Origin: Lactobacillus amylolyticus DSM 11664
GTDB lineage: Bacteria > Bacillota > Bacilli > Lactobacillales > Lactobacillaceae
Reading direction: 5' to 3'
Length of the DNA: 30,342 nucleotides
Assembly: GCF_000178475.1 (NCBI RefSeq)
Contig: NZ_ADNY01000023.1
Location: forward strand, 1 to 30,342
The notes under the pieces are model-generated. The model made no database searches. It was given only the letters and a program-made list of their open reading frames with translations, and had not been told where the DNA came from. The position numbers were made by a program, and so were the translations under genes. Below, in pieces: positions 28,268-30,342 of the stretch (the first letter of the stretch is position 1; every line of letters begins with the position of its first letter).

Positions 28268-29272
28268 CTAATCACTAGATTTAGTATACCACTCGTTAAG
28301 TTTAATATTAAATGCGATTAGGGAATCTTCTTTCTTAAGTGAGTCTAATTTAGTTAATAAGACATCTTTAGCCTTAGCATTATCACCATGATTCTGGAAA
28401 ACTAAAATAGATTTTTGGTTAAATTTATTTCTGAACATGTCATCCGGCAAATCAATAATTGCATTGAGGAAAACTTTCTTAGTCAACCATGGCATAAATT
28501 GATTACGATCTTTTCCTTGCAGCATCCCTGTTGGAACAAGCAAGAATGCGAAACCGCCAGCTTTTAGATTTTTAACGATTTGCTCTACAAATAAAAAGTG
28601 AGCGTAAGAATGTCCTTTTTTATTCTTTAATTCAAAGTGCTCAGCATTATTGTCTAGTGGATAATAACCAATCGGCAAATCAGACACAATAGCATCGGCC
28701 GGCTCTGTCATCCAAGGCATCATCGCATCTTGACAATAAAGATCAATCTTTAGTTCATTCAAATGAGCTGCAATATCAGCAAAATCTAGCATTTGCTCAT
28801 CATTATCGATCCCAGCCAACTGGTAAAGATTCTTGGAATGATTCTCTGTCTTTAATTGATTAATGACCGAATAAAGAAGCGAACCAGTACCCAAGGCAGG
28901 ATCAACTACTTCCAGCTGTTGATCTGCTGGCAAAAGTCGCTGCATTAAGAGAGCAATGACCGTTGCCAAAGCTGGTGGCGTCGGCATTTGATTGCTGTTG
29001 CGGCCATCGTCATTGATCGCTTTTAAAGTCAAATAGTTAAAAATCAAGACTTTGCTGCGTTTTGGCAACTGCTCATAATTCAATTGGGCATACATTTTGC
29101 TTAATTGGGCAACTGTTTCTGTATCAGGAGCGCCCATCTCAACCTTGATCTTGCCATTTTCCAAGTTATCAAAGGTTTCAGTCAATGCTTCGCCAAAAGA
29201 AACATTAAGTGCGTCTTGCAAGATTGTTACGCAAGCTAAAAATTGGTTAAAAAGTTTTTCGAAATTTTCCAT
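28268..29272 (-). CDS. ytxK: YtxK-like class I SAM-dependent methyltransferase
   Basis: This 334-residue protein resembles the N6-adenine DNA methylase fold, with a helical N-terminal region (residues 1-95), SAM motif I (VVDPALGTGSLLYSV, about 123-137), an acidic adenine-proximal motif (GIDNDEQMLDFA), and motif IV SDLPIGYYP where true adenine methylases have NPPF/Y. Genes of this family lie between the comG operon and ackA in many Firmicutes (B. subtilis ytxK), and no restriction enzyme is nearby, so it is not a restriction-modification component by context. Its substrate is unknown. The start is ATG 29272; an in-frame GTG two codons upstream is too close to the AGAAGG site. Confidence 0.88.
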   Translation of the reverse strand: MENFEKLFNQFLACVTILQDALNVSFGEALTETFDNLENGKIKVEMGAPDTETVAQLSKMYAQLNYEQLPKRSKVLIFNYLTLKAINDDGRNSNQMPTPPALATVIALLMQRLLPADQQLEVVDPALGTGSLLYSVINQLKTENHSKNLYQLAGIDNDEQMLDFADIAAHLNELKIDLYCQDAMMPWMTEPADAIVSDLPIGYYPLDNNAEHFELKNKKGHSYAHFLFVEQIVKNLKAGGFAFLLVPTGMLQGKDRNQFMPWLTKKVFLNAIIDLPDDMFRNKFNQKSILVFQNHGDNAKAKDVLLTKLDSLKKEDSLIAFNIKLNEWYTKSSD

Positions 29273-29298
29273 ATTCACCCTTCTTCTAATCCTTATTT

Positions 29299-29328
29299 AT
29301 TTTAATAAAAAGAATCAAAGGGTGGCAA
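29299..29328 (-). promoter_or_regulatory. Promoter of ytxK-ackA
   Basis: TTGCCA (29323-29328) and TAAAAT (29299-29304) are separated by 18 bases on the - strand, 26 bases before the ytxK start, just past the end of the comG operon. It would allow ackA expression independent of competence. Confidence 0.6.
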
Positions 29329-29334
29329 GTAAAG

Positions 29335-29496
29335 TTAATTATCTCGCAAATATTCAATTATCATTTGATTGCTTTCCACAGTATCATGCAAAATCTGCTG
29401 ATAAAAAGTCAAATACAATAGACAAGTACTTAAAACTAAAATGCTACTCAGAAGTGCGCTTCCCTTTGACCGCTTTCTTTTCTTCTTTTGCTTCAT
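29335..29496 (-). CDS. comGG: ComGG-like minor pilin (short)
   Basis: This 53-residue protein has a strongly basic N-terminus (MKQKKKRKRSKG), a single hydrophobic helix (ALLSSILVLSTCLLYLTFY) and a short polar tail. The position as last comG gene and the pilin-like layout suggest ComGG, the minor pilin that primes the competence pseudopilus. The Gly-Ser at the expected peptidase site is followed by no Glu at position 5, as in tip-type pilins. It starts at ATG 29496, seven bases after GGGAG. It overlaps comGF by 53 bases in another frame. It is much shorter than typical ComGG (over 100 residues), so the name is tentative. Confidence 0.6.
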   Translation of the reverse strand: MKQKKKRKRSKGSALLSSILVLSTCLLYLTFYQQILHDTVESNQMIIEYLRDN

Positions 29497-29932
29497 CCGG
29501 TTTCTCCCGCAACTTAAAATACAATTCTGATTTTCGTCCATCTTCTTCAGTAATAAAAATTTTGATTCTGTTTTTGCTCGTTTCAAATTCTGCTTGATCA
29601 ACATTTAACAATAAAGGCATATGTCCACTTGCATTAGTAGTTACCCTGATCATGTTTTTATATTTTCCTAAAACATATACTTTATTATTGTCTTTCAATC
29701 CGGAAAAATTCGCTTTTCTGCTATTTGATAATTCAGGCAGTGCATAAGACTCGTGCTCTTTTAAAAAATTGTTCAACTGAATGTAGGAAAAAGCTACCTC
29801 ATTAACCGGATGCTTTAAATGACGTGCTGTTTTTAAACTAACCAGCAAATTCTGCAGCGCGATCACAATTAGCAGAGTGATAAACACTGAGAAAATTGCT
29901 TCAATCAGCAAAAATCCCTTTTTAGCTTTCAT
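29444..29932 (-). CDS. comGF: ComGF-like minor pilin
   Basis: This 162-residue competence pilus protein begins with a prepilin leader: MKAKKG then FLLIEAIFSVF, with Glu at position 5 after the predicted cleavage, followed by one hydrophobic helix (to about residue 28). The middle region (about 55-145; beta-rich, with NNKVYVLGKYKNMIRVTT and KIFITEEDGRKSELYF) matches the ComGF C-terminal domain, and the end is a charged tail overlapping comGG. ATG 29932 lies six bases after GGGAG and three bases after the comGE stop. Confidence 0.8.
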   Translation of the reverse strand: MKAKKGFLLIEAIFSVFITLLIVIALQNLLVSLKTARHLKHPVNEVAFSYIQLNNFLKEHESYALPELSNSRKANFSGLKDNNKVYVLGKYKNMIRVTTNASGHMPLLLNVDQAEFETSKNRIKIFITEEDGRKSELYFKLREKPDEAKEEKKAVKGKRTSE

Positions 29933-29935
29933 ATG

Positions 29936-30148
29936 CTACTCCCTAAAAACATGATCATGAACAACGACTTCCTTAAGCTTAAATTCATTCAACATATAAT
30001 TCGCCAATGCCCGATCGCTGCGATACTCAATTTTCTTTTCAAACTGTCTGCTATCAAGAATCATTGTTGTAAAAGCAGTCAGTGCAATCAACGTGATCAT
30101 CAATGCTATCAAGCTTTCAATCATTAAAAAGCCTTTATTCTTCATCAT
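29936..30148 (-). CDS. comGE: ComGE-like minor pilin
   Basis: This 70-residue protein has a prepilin-type N-terminus: MMKNKG then FLMIESLIALMITLIALTAF, with Glu5 after the predicted peptidase site. The C-terminal part is short and without obvious domains. Order in the operon (after comGD, before comGF) identifies it as ComGE. Two adjacent ATG codons (30148 and 30145) are possible starts; GGGGAAAG sits at the right distance. It overlaps the comGD 3' end by 14 bases. Confidence 0.75.
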   Translation of the reverse strand: MMKNKGFLMIESLIALMITLIALTAFTTMILDSRQFEKKIEYRSDRALANYMLNEFKLKEVVVHDHVFRE

Positions 30149-30342
30149 AAATTATCTTTCCCCAAGTCATTTGAATTCGCAGTTTCTTAGAATATTTGCC
30201 ATAAGCAAATCGCAAAGTAGTAGGACTAACTGAACCATTTCTTTGAATTTCATAATTATGAAGGTTGGCATTCCTGTTGAATATAGTGAGGTTGGCTGGC
30301 ATATCTATTCTCTCTTCACCATTCTTGCTTTTAATTATTAAA
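30135..30342 (-). CDS. comGD: ComGD-like minor pilin, C-terminal part (partial)
   Basis: An open frame runs from the right edge to TAA at 30135-30137, giving 68 residues that end LRFAYGKYSKKLRIQMTWG followed by KIIYDEE. This beta-strand-rich C-terminus, preceded by FNRNANLHNYEIQRNGSVSP, resembles the tail of ComGD-type pseudopilins. The prepilin leader must lie outside the window. The overlap with comGE and operon order support the call. Confidence 0.7.
   Translation of the reverse strand, partial: LIIKSKNGEERIDMPANLTIFNRNANLHNYEIQRNGSVSPTTLRFAYGKYSKKLRIQMTWGKIIYDEE

Noticed and set aside
28268..29272. YtxK-like protein as part of a restriction-modification or phage-defence system
   Set aside because: The catalytic motif is DLPIGYYP rather than NPPY, there is no endonuclease or specificity subunit nearby, and the location before ackA is a conserved housekeeping position.
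29097..29597. 166-codon open frame on the + strand across the ytxK-comG junction
   Set aside because: It crosses the ytxK start and the comGF/comGG genes in antisense, contains the ytxK promoter region, and has low-complexity serine-rich sequence without any family match.

Overview
This AT-rich 30 kb window is a core-chromosome segment of a low-GC Gram-positive bacterium. Gene content and order fit the genus Lactobacillus, most likely the L. acidophilus/helveticus/crispatus group: an upp-atp operon without atpI, DUF1146 and MreB/Mbl after atpC, the tdk-prfA-prmC-sua5 run, an LtaS gene, and comG-ytxK-ackA. The species assignment is inferred from proteins and synteny alone. I see no insertion sequence, prophage, CRISPR array or integrase.

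Layout, left to right. 1-31 is the tail of a + strand gene that meets rodA at a strong terminator. 88-3144 (- strand) is an envelope block: rodA, a DUF2969 protein, yidD, mreB/mbl and a DUF1146 membrane protein. 3215-9685 (- strand) is the complete F1Fo ATP synthase operon atpBEFHAGDC, with its own promoter upstream of atpB. 9809-14065 (- strand) holds tdk, prfA, prmC, sua5/ywlC and upp, covering nucleotide salvage, translation termination and tRNA t6A modification. 14220-15572 (+ strand) is murT, a peptidoglycan amidation subunit with no adjacent gatD. 15682-15833 (- strand) carries tRNA-Gln(CUG) and tRNA-Glu(CUC) behind a near-consensus promoter. 15920-16930 (+) is a serine beta-lactamase-like hydrolase. 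17008-19861 (-) holds a DHA2-type MFS exporter and pgi. 19936-20556 (-) is a VanZ-family protein, divergent from an LTA synthase at 20706-22889 (+). 22913-26490 (-) looks like one operon: manA, an SdpI-like membrane protein, an OmpR-type regulator and its sensor kinase. 26621-26985 (-) is the tmRNA gene. 27046-29272 (-) is ytxK-ackA. 29335 to the right end (-) is the 3' part of the comG competence-pilus operon.

The window is dominated by housekeeping functions: energy (ATP synthase, Pgi, AckA), envelope building (RodA, MreB, MurT, LtaS, YidD, VanZ), and translation and ribosome rescue (RF1, PrmC, Sua5, tRNAs, tmRNA). I found no convincing new multi-gene system. The items most worth checking are the gatD-less murT, unusual acceptor-end bases in the tmRNA (U73) and tRNA-Glu (U1-G72), an 8-bp inverted repeat bracketing the tmRNA promoter, a manA-linked two-component system with an SdpI-like protein, and a strongly compressed comG 3' end. 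Several start codons were moved to downstream ATG or TTG codons because the Shine-Dalgarno sequence lies inside or over the longer reading frame.
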